DNA of 42,284 nucleotides, from contig JAIECJ010000011.1 in the NCBI GenBank assembly GCA_029068555.1, positions 1-42,284 on the forward strand, written 5' to 3'. Origin of the DNA: Lachnospiraceae bacterium. Its GTDB lineage: Bacteria; Bacillota; Clostridia; Lachnospirales; Lachnospiraceae. The position numbers and the translations under genes were made by a program. Shown here piece by piece: positions 15,398-23,966 of the stretch (within the stretch, counting starts at the first letter, position 1; each line of letters begins with the position of its first letter). Below the pieces are notes generated by a model that saw only the letters and a program-made list of their open reading frames with translations, was not told the origin of the DNA and did no database searches.

Positions 15398-15416
15398 ATT
15401 TTTCAAACACGCTCTT
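15398..15416. repeat. Solo end of the inverted-repeat element between purO and purH
   Basis: ATTTTTCAAACACGCTCT at 15398-15415 matches the right terminal repeat of the element at 13905-14129 and overlaps the purO stop codon (TAA at 15417-15415). Only the end is present, so it looks like a decayed insertion inside the purine operon. Confidence 0.6.
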
Positions 15417-16128
15417 ATGCATTTTTATTGTAAATCTTTGACTCATATTTACCAGACTCAATGTCAATAAACCGGACAAACAGTGATACCTTATTGTCAT
15501 CATTCAGGCTGTTCCACACCATATCTCCAAACTCATCCATACCATTTGGGATATCCACAAGCTTAGGCTCACCCTCAAAGCTTGGAAGCGGGTTTCCATC
15601 ACCCATATAAGTGTGAATAAAATGTCCCTCTCCTGCCACAGGATTGCTGTATGCGAAAGTATAACGATTGCAGGCATCAGGATTCCCGTTGTTGCTTTTC
15701 AGTATAGACATTGCGTAATTGTAACTGCCATTCTCAATATGTAAAATGCCTGAAATTCGTGGTGTATAATTGGGCACATCCGGCTCAAACTCCCTTGTCC
15801 TGAGTGCCTGTTCAAACGTCTGCTGCTTGTCCATCAACTCATATATCGTGTCCGTCTGATCACCATTTGTCACAATCGTCTTGTTCCCAAGGACGCGGAC
15901 TGGCGCATAAATAATGAGACTTGGATCACTTAACTTAGACGGGTCAAATGCCTGTGTGCGAATGCCTTCGCCCTCCTCCACAAACACACGGTTTCTGCTG
16001 TTTTCGCTCCTGCCCATGATAAAATAAGCAATTGCCGCCTTTTTCCCATCCTTTGTCTTACCGATAACAATCCCTCTGCCTGGGTAAGCATTTCCTTTGA
16101 GCTCCTGCTCCAATGATAACATCTTCAT
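15415..16128 (-). CDS. purO: IMP cyclohydrolase, PurO-type
   Basis: A 237-aa protein of the IMP_cyclohyd (PurO) family, first known from archaea, which closes FAICAR to IMP, the last step of de novo synthesis. Family features are the N-terminal NAYPGRGIVIGKTKDGKKAA, AYFIMGRSENSRNRVF, and the later YTPRISGI and GNPDACNRYTFAYSNPVAGE segments. It is unrelated to the cyclohydrolase half of bacterial PurH, so the operon replaces one bifunctional enzyme with two separate proteins, an arrangement typical of Lachnospiraceae. GGAGGATGAG precedes the ATG. The leader of about 280 nt contains a ZTP riboswitch and a hairpin repeat. Its stop codon lies in a mobile-element end. Confidence 0.92.
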   Translation of the reverse strand: MKMLSLEQELKGNAYPGRGIVIGKTKDGKKAAIAYFIMGRSENSRNRVFVEEGEGIRTQAFDPSKLSDPSLIIYAPVRVLGNKTIVTNGDQTDTIYELMDKQQTFEQALRTREFEPDVPNYTPRISGILHIENGSYNYAMSILKSNNGNPDACNRYTFAYSNPVAGEGHFIHTYMGDGNPLPSFEGEPKLVDIPNGMDEFGDMVWNSLNDDNKVSLFVRFIDIESGKYESKIYNKNA

Positions 16129-16193
16129 CTCTCATCCTCCTATGTGATTAAAATGTGTATGAAAGTGCGTCCTGTTTTCAATTGAGCAAGGAA

Positions 16194-16267
16194 TGCTTTT
16201 GTTCCCTACTCACGCGCTGTACATCCGTCAGTTCTTATTAACATTTTTCCTTTGGATGCCATATACA
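16194..16267. repeat. Hairpin repeat unit, copy 1, in the purO leader
   Basis: This roughly 73-bp unit (starting near TTTTGTTCCCTACTCACGCG and ending GGATGCCATATACA) recurs at 29209-29279 and, more degenerate, at 29297-29352. CATCC and GGATG can pair as a stem; in the other copies the stem bases change in a compensating way. It lies between the riboswitch terminator and the purO ribosome site. Confidence 0.6.
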
Positions 16268-16268
16268 C

Positions 16269-16411
16269 AAAAAAACGTCTGGGCGCACAAGTATCATGCT
16301 GCCCAGGCGGTCGGCTTCTAAAATATTATACACTCCCTGTAGGTTCTCCTACCCAGCACCGTCTAATTCATCACAAAATCTCCTGATGCTGTCTCCGCCA
16401 GTTGTGTACCT
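16269..16411 (-). promoter_or_regulatory. ZTP/ZMP riboswitch (pfl motif) with terminator platform
   Basis: On the minus strand the leader contains the hallmarks of the pfl/ZTP aptamer: AACTGGCGGAGACAG (16389-16403) forming P1/P2, a GGGTAGGAGAACCTACAGGG hairpin region, and the invariant 3' domain GCCGACCGCCTGGGCA (16300-16315). CTGGGC in that conserved end overlaps a terminator (CTGGGC/GCCCAG, then seven T's at 16269-16275), so ZMP or ZTP binding should free purO-purH from termination. The class is known to sense AICAR ribotides, and the second gene consumes AICAR, so the logic is direct. The call rests on sequence and pairing; a covariance search was not run. Confidence 0.92.
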
Positions 16412-16417
16412 GTTTTC

Positions 16418-16446
16418 ATCATATATGATAAAATAGAATTTGGCAA
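16418..16446 (-). promoter_or_regulatory. Promoter of the purO-purH operon
   Basis: TTGCCA (16441-16446), 17-bp spacer, TATGAT (16418-16423) on the minus strand. The expected start near 16411 sits a few bases before the riboswitch aptamer. Confidence 0.8.
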
Positions 16447-16490
16447 GAGAAAGTTTTATATGCTGCAAAATTTTATTTCAGTTCAGCCCC

Positions 16491-16504
16491 TAGAGCGTGT
16501 TTGA
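16491..16504. repeat. Solo end of the inverted-repeat element
   Basis: TAGAGCGTGTTTGA matches the terminal 14 bases of the element at 13905. It is followed by CTCAGAAAG, whose inverted copy CTTTCTGAG lies at 16552-16560, so a larger decayed inverted structure may be present. No gene is seen between 16505 and 16563. Confidence 0.5.
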
Positions 16505-16563
16505 CTCAGAAAGAAAAAGAATAAATTGTGTAAATTATAAAAGCTTTATACCTTTCTGAGATG

Positions 16564-16602
16564 AAAAAACTGCTGTGTCTTCCACTATAAAACACAACAG
16601 TT
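16564..16602 (-). terminator. Terminator of the amylase operon
   Basis: AACTGTTGTGT pairs with ACACAGCAGTT (one mismatch; 16568-16578 with 16592-16602) and is followed on the minus strand by TTTTTTC, 12 bases past the amylase stop codon. Confidence 0.8.
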
Positions 16603-16614
16603 CTTCCTATATAA

Positions 16615-18390
16615 TTATATATTCTGCTTATTGCTCAAATATCTGATACACACGCCATTTGTATGAAGAACGTCCCCCTCCAGCCTTCTTGAGAACATGA
16701 TTTTGCTGTCGCTGTCTTTTAATACTTCAATGTCCTCGTCACTGCTGTTTACAATAACCTCCAGCGTTTCTCCCCAGCCCATTTTCTGGAATTGAATCAC
16801 TCTTGGATTTGCATAGTCCGCTGGAAAATGAAAATTTCTTTGACGCATCAATGGTTCTTCCTTCCGAAGTTTTATCAGCTGTTTGGTTATGGAAATCTGC
16901 TCATTGTACTTGCCCTGCTCGATATCTTCCCACGGCATACAACGACGGCAGTCTGGATCAAAGCCTCCCTCCATGCCGATTTCTGTTCCGTAATAGATAC
17001 ATGTACTGCCCGGCATTGTGAAAAGCAATGCGAACAGGCAGTTGTACTCATCCAGACCTTCTGTCACATTCCTGAGACGTATGGTATCATGTGAGTCAAG
17101 CATATTGAACAGCACGTCATTCGTCTGCTGCATGTAGTTAGTATAGCAGCGGTTTATCATAAACTCGAAATCTTCTCCTGTCAGGCTCTTATCGAGGAAA
17201 AAGTCTTTCATGCTGCCGGCAAGCGGATAGTTCATAACAGAGTCATACTCGTCTCCCCTAAGCCACGGCATCGCATCATGCCATACCTCCCCCAGAATAT
17301 AAATATCCGGTTTTATCGTTTTTAACGCAAGGCGAAGCTGCTTGCAAAATACATGGGACACTTCATTTGCCACATCCATACGGATGCCATCCACATCGTA
17401 CTTTTGAACCCAGTCACAGACAACCCCAATCAGGTATTCCCGCACTGCCTTATTGTTTGTATTAAGTTTTGGCATGGAATCAAAAAAGGCAAATGTATAC
17501 AGTTGTCCCTTTTTCGCCGCATCCCACTGGTTGGACAGCGGCCACTCATTAATCATAAACCAGTCAAAGTATTCGGAATCCCGTCCATTTTTCAGCACAT
17601 CCTGCCATGGCTTAAAGAAATAACCACTGTGATTGAATACTGCATCCAGCATAACACGTATTCCGCGCTTATGCGCCTGCTCCACAAAAGTTTTCATGGT
17701 CTCATCATCGCCAAAATTGTGATCAATTTTTTCATAGTCTGTCGTATCATATTTATGGTTGGACGGTGCTTCATTAATTGGTGTCGTGTAGATACCCGTA
17801 ATTCCTAATTCCTTCAGGTAATCAAGCTTGTCCATCATACCCTTTATGTCTCCGCCATAAAAATCATCATGACCGACACCACCCTCATATTTCCAGGGCT
17901 TTATATTTTCCGGATTCAGCGCCGGATCTCCATTACAGAACCGCTCCGGAAAAATCTGATACCAGACTGTGTCATTCACCCACCCTGGCACTTTATTGAT
18001 GTCAATCGGATTCATCCATGGCATGGTGAAGCACTGCCTGCTTCGTCCCTTAATCTGCATCTGTTCCTCACTGACAAATCCATCCTCAAAATAATACCAG
18101 CGCTCTGTGTCCGTCACCAGCTCAAAATAATATTTTAGTCGTTTAAATGCCGGCTTTATTGTTGTCGTCCACCAAAGCTGATATTTCAAGCGCTTCTTAA
18201 ACGGAATATTTGCCTTGTCGCCTGTCCATTCTTCCCCGCCGCCCAAAATGCCGTTTGCAAACGGATCCCCATAGACAATATTGACTTCCTTTACATCATA
18301 TCCTGTTTTGAGATTGATAATCAGCTGATTTTCATCAAGCATATAACAATAATTATCAACTGTTCTGTGATAAACTGACGCAAACTCCAT
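16615..18390 (-). CDS. Alpha-amylase family enzyme, neopullulanase/cyclomaltodextrinase type
   Basis: A 591-aa intracellular GH13 enzyme. A short N-terminal beta domain (residues 1 to about 115, with FKRLKYYFEL) precedes the catalytic barrel starting WVNDTVWYQIFPERFCNGDP, the pattern of GH13 subfamily 20 (cyclomaltodextrinase, neopullulanase, maltogenic amylase). Catalytic residues are Asp 339 (VDGIRMDVANEV), Glu 368 (ILGEVWHD) and Asp 435 (MLDSHDT); VMLDAVFNHSG is the first conserved region. No signal peptide, so it should act on imported maltodextrins or glycogen fragments. It is 42 bp downstream of the aldo/keto reductase gene and is probably co-transcribed with it and the TetR gene. Exact specificity cannot be read from sequence. 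Confidence 0.9.
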   Translation of the reverse strand: MEFASVYHRTVDNYCYMLDENQLIINLKTGYDVKEVNIVYGDPFANGILGGGEEWTGDKANIPFKKRLKYQLWWTTTIKPAFKRLKYYFELVTDTERWYYFEDGFVSEEQMQIKGRSRQCFTMPWMNPIDINKVPGWVNDTVWYQIFPERFCNGDPALNPENIKPWKYEGGVGHDDFYGGDIKGMMDKLDYLKELGITGIYTTPINEAPSNHKYDTTDYEKIDHNFGDDETMKTFVEQAHKRGIRVMLDAVFNHSGYFFKPWQDVLKNGRDSEYFDWFMINEWPLSNQWDAAKKGQLYTFAFFDSMPKLNTNNKAVREYLIGVVCDWVQKYDVDGIRMDVANEVSHVFCKQLRLALKTIKPDIYILGEVWHDAMPWLRGDEYDSVMNYPLAGSMKDFFLDKSLTGEDFEFMINRCYTNYMQQTNDVLFNMLDSHDTIRLRNVTEGLDEYNCLFALLFTMPGSTCIYYGTEIGMEGGFDPDCRRCMPWEDIEQGKYNEQISITKQLIKLRKEEPLMRQRNFHFPADYANPRVIQFQKMGWGETLEVIVNSSDEDIEVLKDSDSKIMFSRRLEGDVLHTNGVCIRYLSNKQNI

Positions 18391-18432
18391 ATTCGTACCT
18401 GTTCCTTTCCATATGACATCGTTTGTTATATT

Positions 18433-19467
18433 TTAATTACTGACGCTGACTCTGCCAGCCAGAACATTCTCATAATCCTCAAGATTTTTTTCCAGAAGTT
18501 TCGGCGTGTCAAGTCCGTATGGGCACTTTGACGCACAGCTTCCACAGTGTATGCACTCTTTGATTTTCGCCATCTCCGCCTGCCACTCCTCACCTAACCA
18601 GTTTGCAGAAGGGGAACGACGCAGAAGTTGTGAAATACGTGCACAATTATTGATTTTAATTCCTTTCGGACACGGCATACAATAGCCGCATCCACGGCAA
18701 AAATCACCTGCAAGCTCTTTCAGATCTCTCTCATAGACTGCCTTCATCTCCTGATCCATCTCAGGCATCTTGTCCTGATAGGACAAAAATTCTGCAAGTT
18801 CTGATTCCCTCTGCACTCCCCACAACGGTAAAACAGCATTATGCTGGCAGGCAAACCAATAACAGAGTCTCGAGTTTGTCAGCAATCCACCTGCAAGCCC
18901 TTTCATGCCCAGAAAGCCCATTCCTGCATTTTCACATTTTTTGACAAGCGCAAGCTCTTTAGCAGAAGATATATAGGCAAACGGAAACTGCAAAGTTTCA
19001 TACAGCCCGCTCCCAATCGCATCTTCCGCCACATTAAGCAAATGAGCCGTAATCCCAATATGCTTAATCTTTCCCTCTTTTTTTGCCTTTAATACTGCAT
19101 CATATACACCGTCCTCATCCCCAGGCTGAAAACATTTGGGGGCACAGTGCAGCTGATAGATATCAATATAATCTGTTTTCAGCAGATTTAATGAGGTTTC
19201 CAAGTCTTCAAAAACTTTATCGCCTGTCTGAGCGGCTGTCTTTGTGGCAATATAATATCTGCTCCTTTCAACACCCTCAAGGGCAATGCCCAGCTTCTTT
19301 TCGCTGTCACTGTAAGCCCTTGCTGTATCAAAAAAATTTATGCCTCCGTCAAGCGCCATATGTATCAGTTTTACTGCACTTTCCGTATCAATCCGCTGAA
19401 TCGGAAGTGCCCCAAATCCATTCTTATTGGCAATGATTCCAGTGTTTCCCAGTTTAACGGTTACCAT
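18433..19467 (-). CDS. Aldo/keto reductase with C-terminal 2[4Fe-4S] ferredoxin-like domain
   Basis: A 344-aa protein. The N-terminal TIM barrel has the AKR catalytic set: Asp/Tyr in FFDTARAYSDSEKKLG, Lys in YIATKTAA and His in YQLHCAPK. The C-terminal 100 residues carry two cysteine clusters, CRGCGYCMPCPKGIKINNC and CIHCGSCASKCPYGLD, typical of the iron-sulfur AKR subgroup common in anaerobes, so electrons may pass through Fe-S centres. The frame extends to a TTG at 19494, but GGAGG lies six bases before the ATG at 19467 giving MVTVKLGNTGI, the usual family start. It follows the TetR gene by 34 bp, suggesting control by it. The physiological substrate is unknown. Confidence 0.9.
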   Translation of the reverse strand: MVTVKLGNTGIIANKNGFGALPIQRIDTESAVKLIHMALDGGINFFDTARAYSDSEKKLGIALEGVERSRYYIATKTAAQTGDKVFEDLETSLNLLKTDYIDIYQLHCAPKCFQPGDEDGVYDAVLKAKKEGKIKHIGITAHLLNVAEDAIGSGLYETLQFPFAYISSAKELALVKKCENAGMGFLGMKGLAGGLLTNSRLCYWFACQHNAVLPLWGVQRESELAEFLSYQDKMPEMDQEMKAVYERDLKELAGDFCRGCGYCMPCPKGIKINNCARISQLLRRSPSANWLGEEWQAEMAKIKECIHCGSCASKCPYGLDTPKLLEKNLEDYENVLAGRVSVSN

Positions 19468-19501
19468 TTTCATCCTCCATTCCTGCAAAAACAAAAAACA
19501 T

Positions 19502-20104
19502 TCAGCCTTCGGCCTCCTGCTTTGGTTTCATATATGATGATATTGCCTCCACTCCGTACAGCATAGTATTTAGACCATCCTGATATTTATAATTAACATT
19601 TGCCGCAAGTATGCCGCTTATTCCCGTTGTAATAATCCAGATATTCTCTGCCGCCTTATAACTGTCCGCTTCTGCACACACATCGCCTGCCGCCTTTCCA
19701 GCCTCAATCATCTCCATAATTTCCTGCAGTATTTCGTTTCTCACTCCGTTGTCTGTAACCCGATACAGCGCAGTATAGTGTTGAAAATGGGAATTTTTTT
19801 CATAGATATAATTAAATGCCGCCTCGATAAGCGTAGAAAGTCTGTCAAAAAAAGAATTATGAGGATCCACCGCTGCCTTCGCTTTCTCCATAAGCTCCTC
19901 GTTACACCGCTGCGCGACAATCAGATTGATTTCATCTATATCCCGAAATCTGTTGTAAATAACTCTCCTGTCACAGTTCAATTCCCGACAGAGCCTTGTG
20001 ACAGTCAGAGCATCCGCACCCTCTTTACAGCCAATGTTTACAGCAAGGTCAACAATCCGCCTGCTTGTCTCGTCTTCAATTCTCTTTCCTTTTGAGAATG
20101 CCAT
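19502..20104 (-). CDS. TetR-family transcriptional regulator
   Basis: A 200-aa protein with an N-terminal helix-turn-helix (residues about 14-60: ALTVTRLCRELNCDRRVIYN followed by RFRDIDEINLIV) and a helical C-terminal ligand domain. YNRF is the variant of the usual YYHF at the end of the recognition helix. It heads a minus-strand unit with the aldo/keto reductase and amylase genes. Its own promoter overlaps a strong imperfect palindrome (20129-20163), a likely autoregulatory operator. The effector is unknown. Confidence 0.88.
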   Translation of the reverse strand: MAFSKGKRIEDETSRRIVDLAVNIGCKEGADALTVTRLCRELNCDRRVIYNRFRDIDEINLIVAQRCNEELMEKAKAAVDPHNSFFDRLSTLIEAAFNYIYEKNSHFQHYTALYRVTDNGVRNEILQEIMEMIEAGKAAGDVCAEADSYKAAENIWIITTGISGILAANVNYKYQDGLNTMLYGVEAISSYMKPKQEAEG

Positions 20105-20128
20105 CTATCTCACCCCAATCATACATGG

Positions 20129-20199
20129 AGCACTATCGGCAACAGAATGTTTCCGATAGTACTCATATATATTTTATCAGTTATGAACATAGATATCAA
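20129..20199 (-). promoter_or_regulatory. TetR promoter with adjoining operator palindrome
   Basis: On the minus strand TTGATA (20194-20199), 17 bp, TAAAAT (20171-20176). Just downstream, 15-base half-sites AGTACTATCGGAAAC and GTTGCCGATAGTGCT (20129-20163) form an inverted repeat with two mismatches around five bases. A protein bound there would block transcription start, fitting TetR autoregulation; it could also form an RNA hairpin. Confidence 0.7.
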
Positions 20200-20235
20200 G
20201 AAAATTGTCAGAAACTTTTGGCAATCCATTCACTT

Positions 20236-22149
20236 TTAGTTTGCCGCAATCGCATTTCCAGTATATAGCTGATAATATTTGCCCTGTGCCTCTATCAGTT
20301 CATCATGCGTGCCGCGCTCAATAATTCTTCCCTGTTCCAGTACCATGATGCAGTCGCTGTTCTTGACCGTAGAAAGCCTGTGCGCAATTACAAAAGTAGT
20401 TCTGCCCTTCATCAGTTTATCCATACCATCCTGCACAATTTTCTCTGTACGCGTGTCAATGGAACTTGTTGCCTCGTCAAGTATCAGTGCCGGCGGATCT
20501 GCAATCGCCGCCCTCGCTATGGCGAGCAGCTGCCGCTGACCCTGGCTCAGGTTCGCACCATCCCCGGTCAGCAGTGTATTGTAGCCATCCGGAAGTTTCT
20601 CAATAAACTCATGTGCATTGGCAAGTTTTGCCGCCGCGATAACCTCCGCATCTGTAGCATCCAGCTTTCCATACCGGATATTTTCCATCACTGTAGCTGT
20701 AAACAAGTGTGTATCCTGCAATACAATGCCGAGAGAACGCCGCAAATCAGCTTTTTTTATCTTGTTGACGTTAATATTGTCATACCGAATCTTACCATCT
20801 TGTATATCATAAAAACGGTTAATCAGATTTGTGATGGTTGTTTTTCCTGCACCTGTAGATCCCACAAACGCAATCTTCTGTCCTGGCTCTGCGAACATCT
20901 TGATATTGTGAAGCACAATCTTTTCGTCTGTATATCCAAAATCCACATCATCAAACACAACACCGCCCTCAAGCCGCTGGTATGTCGTTGTGTCACTGTC
21001 CTTGTGATAATGCTTCCACGCCCACATTCCTGTATGCTTCTGTGTTTCCTTCAGTTCACCATTGACTTCCTCTGCATTCACAAGGGAAACATATCCGTTA
21101 TCCGCCTCTGGTTCCTCATCAAGCATTTTAAAAATACGATCCGCACCTGCAAGCGCCATCACAATTGAATTAAACTGCATGCTCACCTGATTAATCGGCA
21201 TGTTAAAACTCTTGTTGAATGAAAGGAAGCTTGCAAGACCGCCAAGCGTAAGCCCTCCAATATTGCCAAGCGCAAGCATACCGCCCACAATTGCACACAT
21301 TACATAACTCAGGTTGCCAAGCTGCGAATTGATAGGACCGAGCATATTGGCAAACTGGTTGGCGTTGTACGCACTCTCAAAAAGTTCTTCATTCAATTCG
21401 TTAAAACGCTCCATGCTTTCCTGCTCATGACAGAACACCTTTACAACTTTCTGCCCTTCTATCATTTCCTCCACGAAGCCATTCACTGCTCCGATAGATT
21501 TCTGCTGTGCCACAAAATATTTTCCAGAAAGCCCTGTCGCCTTTTTTGTAATAAAGAGCATAATGGAAACCATTACAAGTGTTGTGATCGTAAGTGGAAC
21601 ACTCAGGACAATCATGCTAATCAAAACGCTGACAATCGTGATGGCGCTATTCAGACACTGCGGCATACTCTGGCTTATCATCTGCCTTAAAGTATCAATG
21701 TCGTTTGTGTACCTTGACATAATATCACCGTGTGGATGTGTATCAAAATACTTAATCGGCAGTGATTCCATCTTGTTAAACATCTCGCTTCTGATATTGC
21801 GCATCGTCCCCTGGCTTACATTAATCATGATTCTATTGTAAAGATAAGATGACAGCACACCTATGGCATAAAAACATGCCACTCGAAAAATCGCGTGCGC
21901 CAGTCCTGAAAAATCAGGATTCTCTATTCCAAGAAGCGGTACAATATAACTATCAATCAATGTCTGCATGAACAGCGTCCCCTGAATATTTGCAAACACT
22001 CCTACAAAAATGCATATGACAACAATGATTACATGTGGTGTATAGTTTTTGAGCACATATCCCATAAGCCTTCTAAAAAGCTTTCCTGGATTTTCAATTT
22101 TGGGTTTTGCTCCCCTTGGTCCTCTCATCGGATGTCCTGGTCCTGGCAT
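20236..22149 (-). CDS. ABC exporter half-transporter (canonical NBD)
   Basis: A 637-aa fused membrane/ATPase subunit of the multidrug-type ABC exporter family. The membrane domain (residues about 40-330) has six predicted helices; a roughly 35-residue linker insertion (about 355-390) precedes the ATPase domain with Walker A GSTGAGKTT, signature LSQGQRQ and Walker B ALILDEATSSID, which keeps the catalytic Glu. The start codon overlaps the stop of the upstream partner (TAATG). With that partner, whose Walker B ends in Asp-Asp, it should form an asymmetric heterodimer of the BmrCD/LmrCD type. The MarR gene upstream is the likely regulator. The substrate is unknown. Confidence 0.92.
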   Translation of the reverse strand: MPGPGHPMRGPRGAKPKIENPGKLFRRLMGYVLKNYTPHVIIVVICIFVGVFANIQGTLFMQTLIDSYIVPLLGIENPDFSGLAHAIFRVACFYAIGVLSSYLYNRIMINVSQGTMRNIRSEMFNKMESLPIKYFDTHPHGDIMSRYTNDIDTLRQMISQSMPQCLNSAITIVSVLISMIVLSVPLTITTLVMVSIMLFITKKATGLSGKYFVAQQKSIGAVNGFVEEMIEGQKVVKVFCHEQESMERFNELNEELFESAYNANQFANMLGPINSQLGNLSYVMCAIVGGMLALGNIGGLTLGGLASFLSFNKSFNMPINQVSMQFNSIVMALAGADRIFKMLDEEPEADNGYVSLVNAEEVNGELKETQKHTGMWAWKHYHKDSDTTTYQRLEGGVVFDDVDFGYTDEKIVLHNIKMFAEPGQKIAFVGSTGAGKTTITNLINRFYDIQDGKIRYDNINVNKIKKADLRRSLGIVLQDTHLFTATVMENIRYGKLDATDAEVIAAAKLANAHEFIEKLPDGYNTLLTGDGANLSQGQRQLLAIARAAIADPPALILDEATSSIDTRTEKIVQDGMDKLMKGRTTFVIAHRLSTVKNSDCIMVLEQGRIIERGTHDELIEAQGKYYQLYTGNAIAAN

Positions 22150-23897
22150 TAGTTGTCACCTCCGTTCTGATCAAAATCCGCATTGCCGCCTGTCTGTGAT
22201 TCATAAACCTCACTGTAAATCGGACTTGTTTTTAACAGTTCATCATGCGTTCCAAATGCCGTAACAATGCCATTATCCATGACAATAATGCGGTCCGCAT
22301 TCTGTACGCTGCTTACTCTCTGTGCTATAATCAGTTTTGTCGTATCTGGTATTTCCTCTGCAAATGCCTTTCTGATTTTAGCATCAGTGGCAGTATCTAC
22401 CGCACTGGTGCTGTCGTCAAGAATTAAAATTCTCGGCTTTTTCAGCAATGTCCTTGCGATACAGAGCCGCTGTTTCTGTCCACCCGACACATTTGTACCT
22501 CCCTGCTCAATGTAAGTGTTGTATTTGTCAGGCATTTTCTGTATAAACTCATCTGCGCAGGCGAGTTTGCATGCCCTGATACATTCCTCCTCAGAAGCTT
22601 CTTTGTTTCCCCAGCGGAGGTTTTCCAGTATTGTTCCGCTGAAAAGTACATTTTTCTGCAATACGACCGCCACCTGGTTTCGAAGCGCTTCCATATCATA
22701 CTTGCGCACATCAAGTCCGCCCACCAGAAGCTCTCCTGATGTAACATCATACAAACGGCTGATAAGATTGACAAGACTTGATTTCGCGCTGCCTGTGCCG
22801 CCGATAATACCAATTGTCTCACCTGATTTAATATCCAGATTGATATTGTTCAAAACTGGCTTGCTATCCTTGTTATAGGAAAACGATACATTATGAAAAA
22901 CAATGCTTCCATCCCTGACATCCTCCGCCGGGTTCTCCGGATTGCTAAGGTCTGTCCTCTCAGTCAGAACCTCGGCAATACGTTTTGCGCTGGCATAGCT
23001 CATGGACAGCATAACAATAATCATGGATACCATCATAAGGCTCATCAGAATATTCATACAGTATGTCAGAAGGCTCATCATTTCGCCTGTTGTAAGACCA
23101 CCTGCAACAATTGTCTTTGCACCAAGCCATGAAATTAAAAGGATGCAGCTGTATACGGTTGCCTGCATAAGGGGCATATTGATAACGACAAGCTTCTCCG
23201 CTTTCAGAAACATATTATAGATATTCTGGTTTGCTTTTGCAAACTTATCCTTTTCGTAATCTTCACGCACATACGCCTTTACAACACGTATTGCCGATAC
23301 ATTCTCCTGAACACTTGCATTCAAATCATCATACTTTTCAAACACCTGCCGGAAATATGTGTTTGCTCTCGGCAGAATAAATGAAATGCAGATAGCAAGA
23401 AATATTACGGCAACAAGGTAAATACTGGCAAGTCTGGCGTTAATCGAAAATGCCATTACCATAGCAGTAATCATGGACGCCGGCGCCCTCATTGCCATAC
23501 GCAGAACCATCTGATAAGAATTCTGCATATTTGTCACATCTGTTGTGAGTCTTGTTATCAGGCTTGATGTAGAGTATTTATCAATATTCGAAAACGAAAA
23601 TGTCTGAATATTTTCATACATTGCCTTTCTGAGATTTCTTGCAAAGCCTGTGGAAGCCCTCGCTCCGAACTTTGCCCCCATAAGTCCTGCCCACAACCCG
23701 ATAAGCGCCATTACAATCATAACTCCACCGACTTTGTAAATGTGGTTCAGGTTTCCTGCATTGACACCATCATCAATAATGGATGCCATCAGCAACGGGA
23801 TAATCATTTCCATGATAACCTCTAAAATCATGAAAACAGGCGTAAGGATGGAATCTTTTTTAAATTCCTTAATTTGCGCGCCCAATACTTTTAGCAT
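22149..23897 (-). CDS. ABC exporter half-transporter (degenerate NBD)
   Basis: A 582-aa ABC exporter subunit: six membrane helices (residues about 15-300) and an ATPase domain with Walker A GGTGSAKSS, signature VSGGQKQR and Walker B ILILDDSTSAVD. Asp in place of the catalytic Glu after Walker B is the usual mark of the non-canonical site in heterodimeric exporters. The frame opens at ATG 23903, but AAGGAAG gives better spacing to the ATG at 23897. It is translationally coupled to the second subunit by a one-base overlap and follows the MarR gene by about 70 bp. Confidence 0.92.
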   Translation of the reverse strand: MLKVLGAQIKEFKKDSILTPVFMILEVIMEMIIPLLMASIIDDGVNAGNLNHIYKVGGVMIVMALIGLWAGLMGAKFGARASTGFARNLRKAMYENIQTFSFSNIDKYSTSSLITRLTTDVTNMQNSYQMVLRMAMRAPASMITAMVMAFSINARLASIYLVAVIFLAICISFILPRANTYFRQVFEKYDDLNASVQENVSAIRVVKAYVREDYEKDKFAKANQNIYNMFLKAEKLVVINMPLMQATVYSCILLISWLGAKTIVAGGLTTGEMMSLLTYCMNILMSLMMVSMIIVMLSMSYASAKRIAEVLTERTDLSNPENPAEDVRDGSIVFHNVSFSYNKDSKPVLNNINLDIKSGETIGIIGGTGSAKSSLVNLISRLYDVTSGELLVGGLDVRKYDMEALRNQVAVVLQKNVLFSGTILENLRWGNKEASEEECIRACKLACADEFIQKMPDKYNTYIEQGGTNVSGGQKQRLCIARTLLKKPRILILDDSTSAVDTATDAKIRKAFAEEIPDTTKLIIAQRVSSVQNADRIIVMDNGIVTAFGTHDELLKTSPIYSEVYESQTGGNADFDQNGGDN

Positions 23898-23966
23898 AAT
23901 CATCTTCCTTTCCTGTAATACTTTAATTTATTCATAACCGCAAAGTATATACAATATGTTTTCCGG

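Noticed and set aside
13410-16500. CRISPR array or full transposon in the repeat-rich interval
   Set aside because: Repeats are irregularly spaced terminal repeats without spacers of uniform size, and no transposase or cas gene is present.
16505-16560. CTCAGAAAG ... CTTTCTGAG inverted pair as a possible separate terminator or RNA
   Set aside because: Long AT-rich loop and no T-tract; best seen as part of the decayed element end, while a clear terminator lies beside it at 16564-16602.
20305-21168. 287-codon plus-strand frame opposite the ABC exporter gene
   Set aside because: It lies wholly antisense to a well-supported gene with clear ABC motifs and is rich in Cys/His/Arg as expected of a shadow frame.
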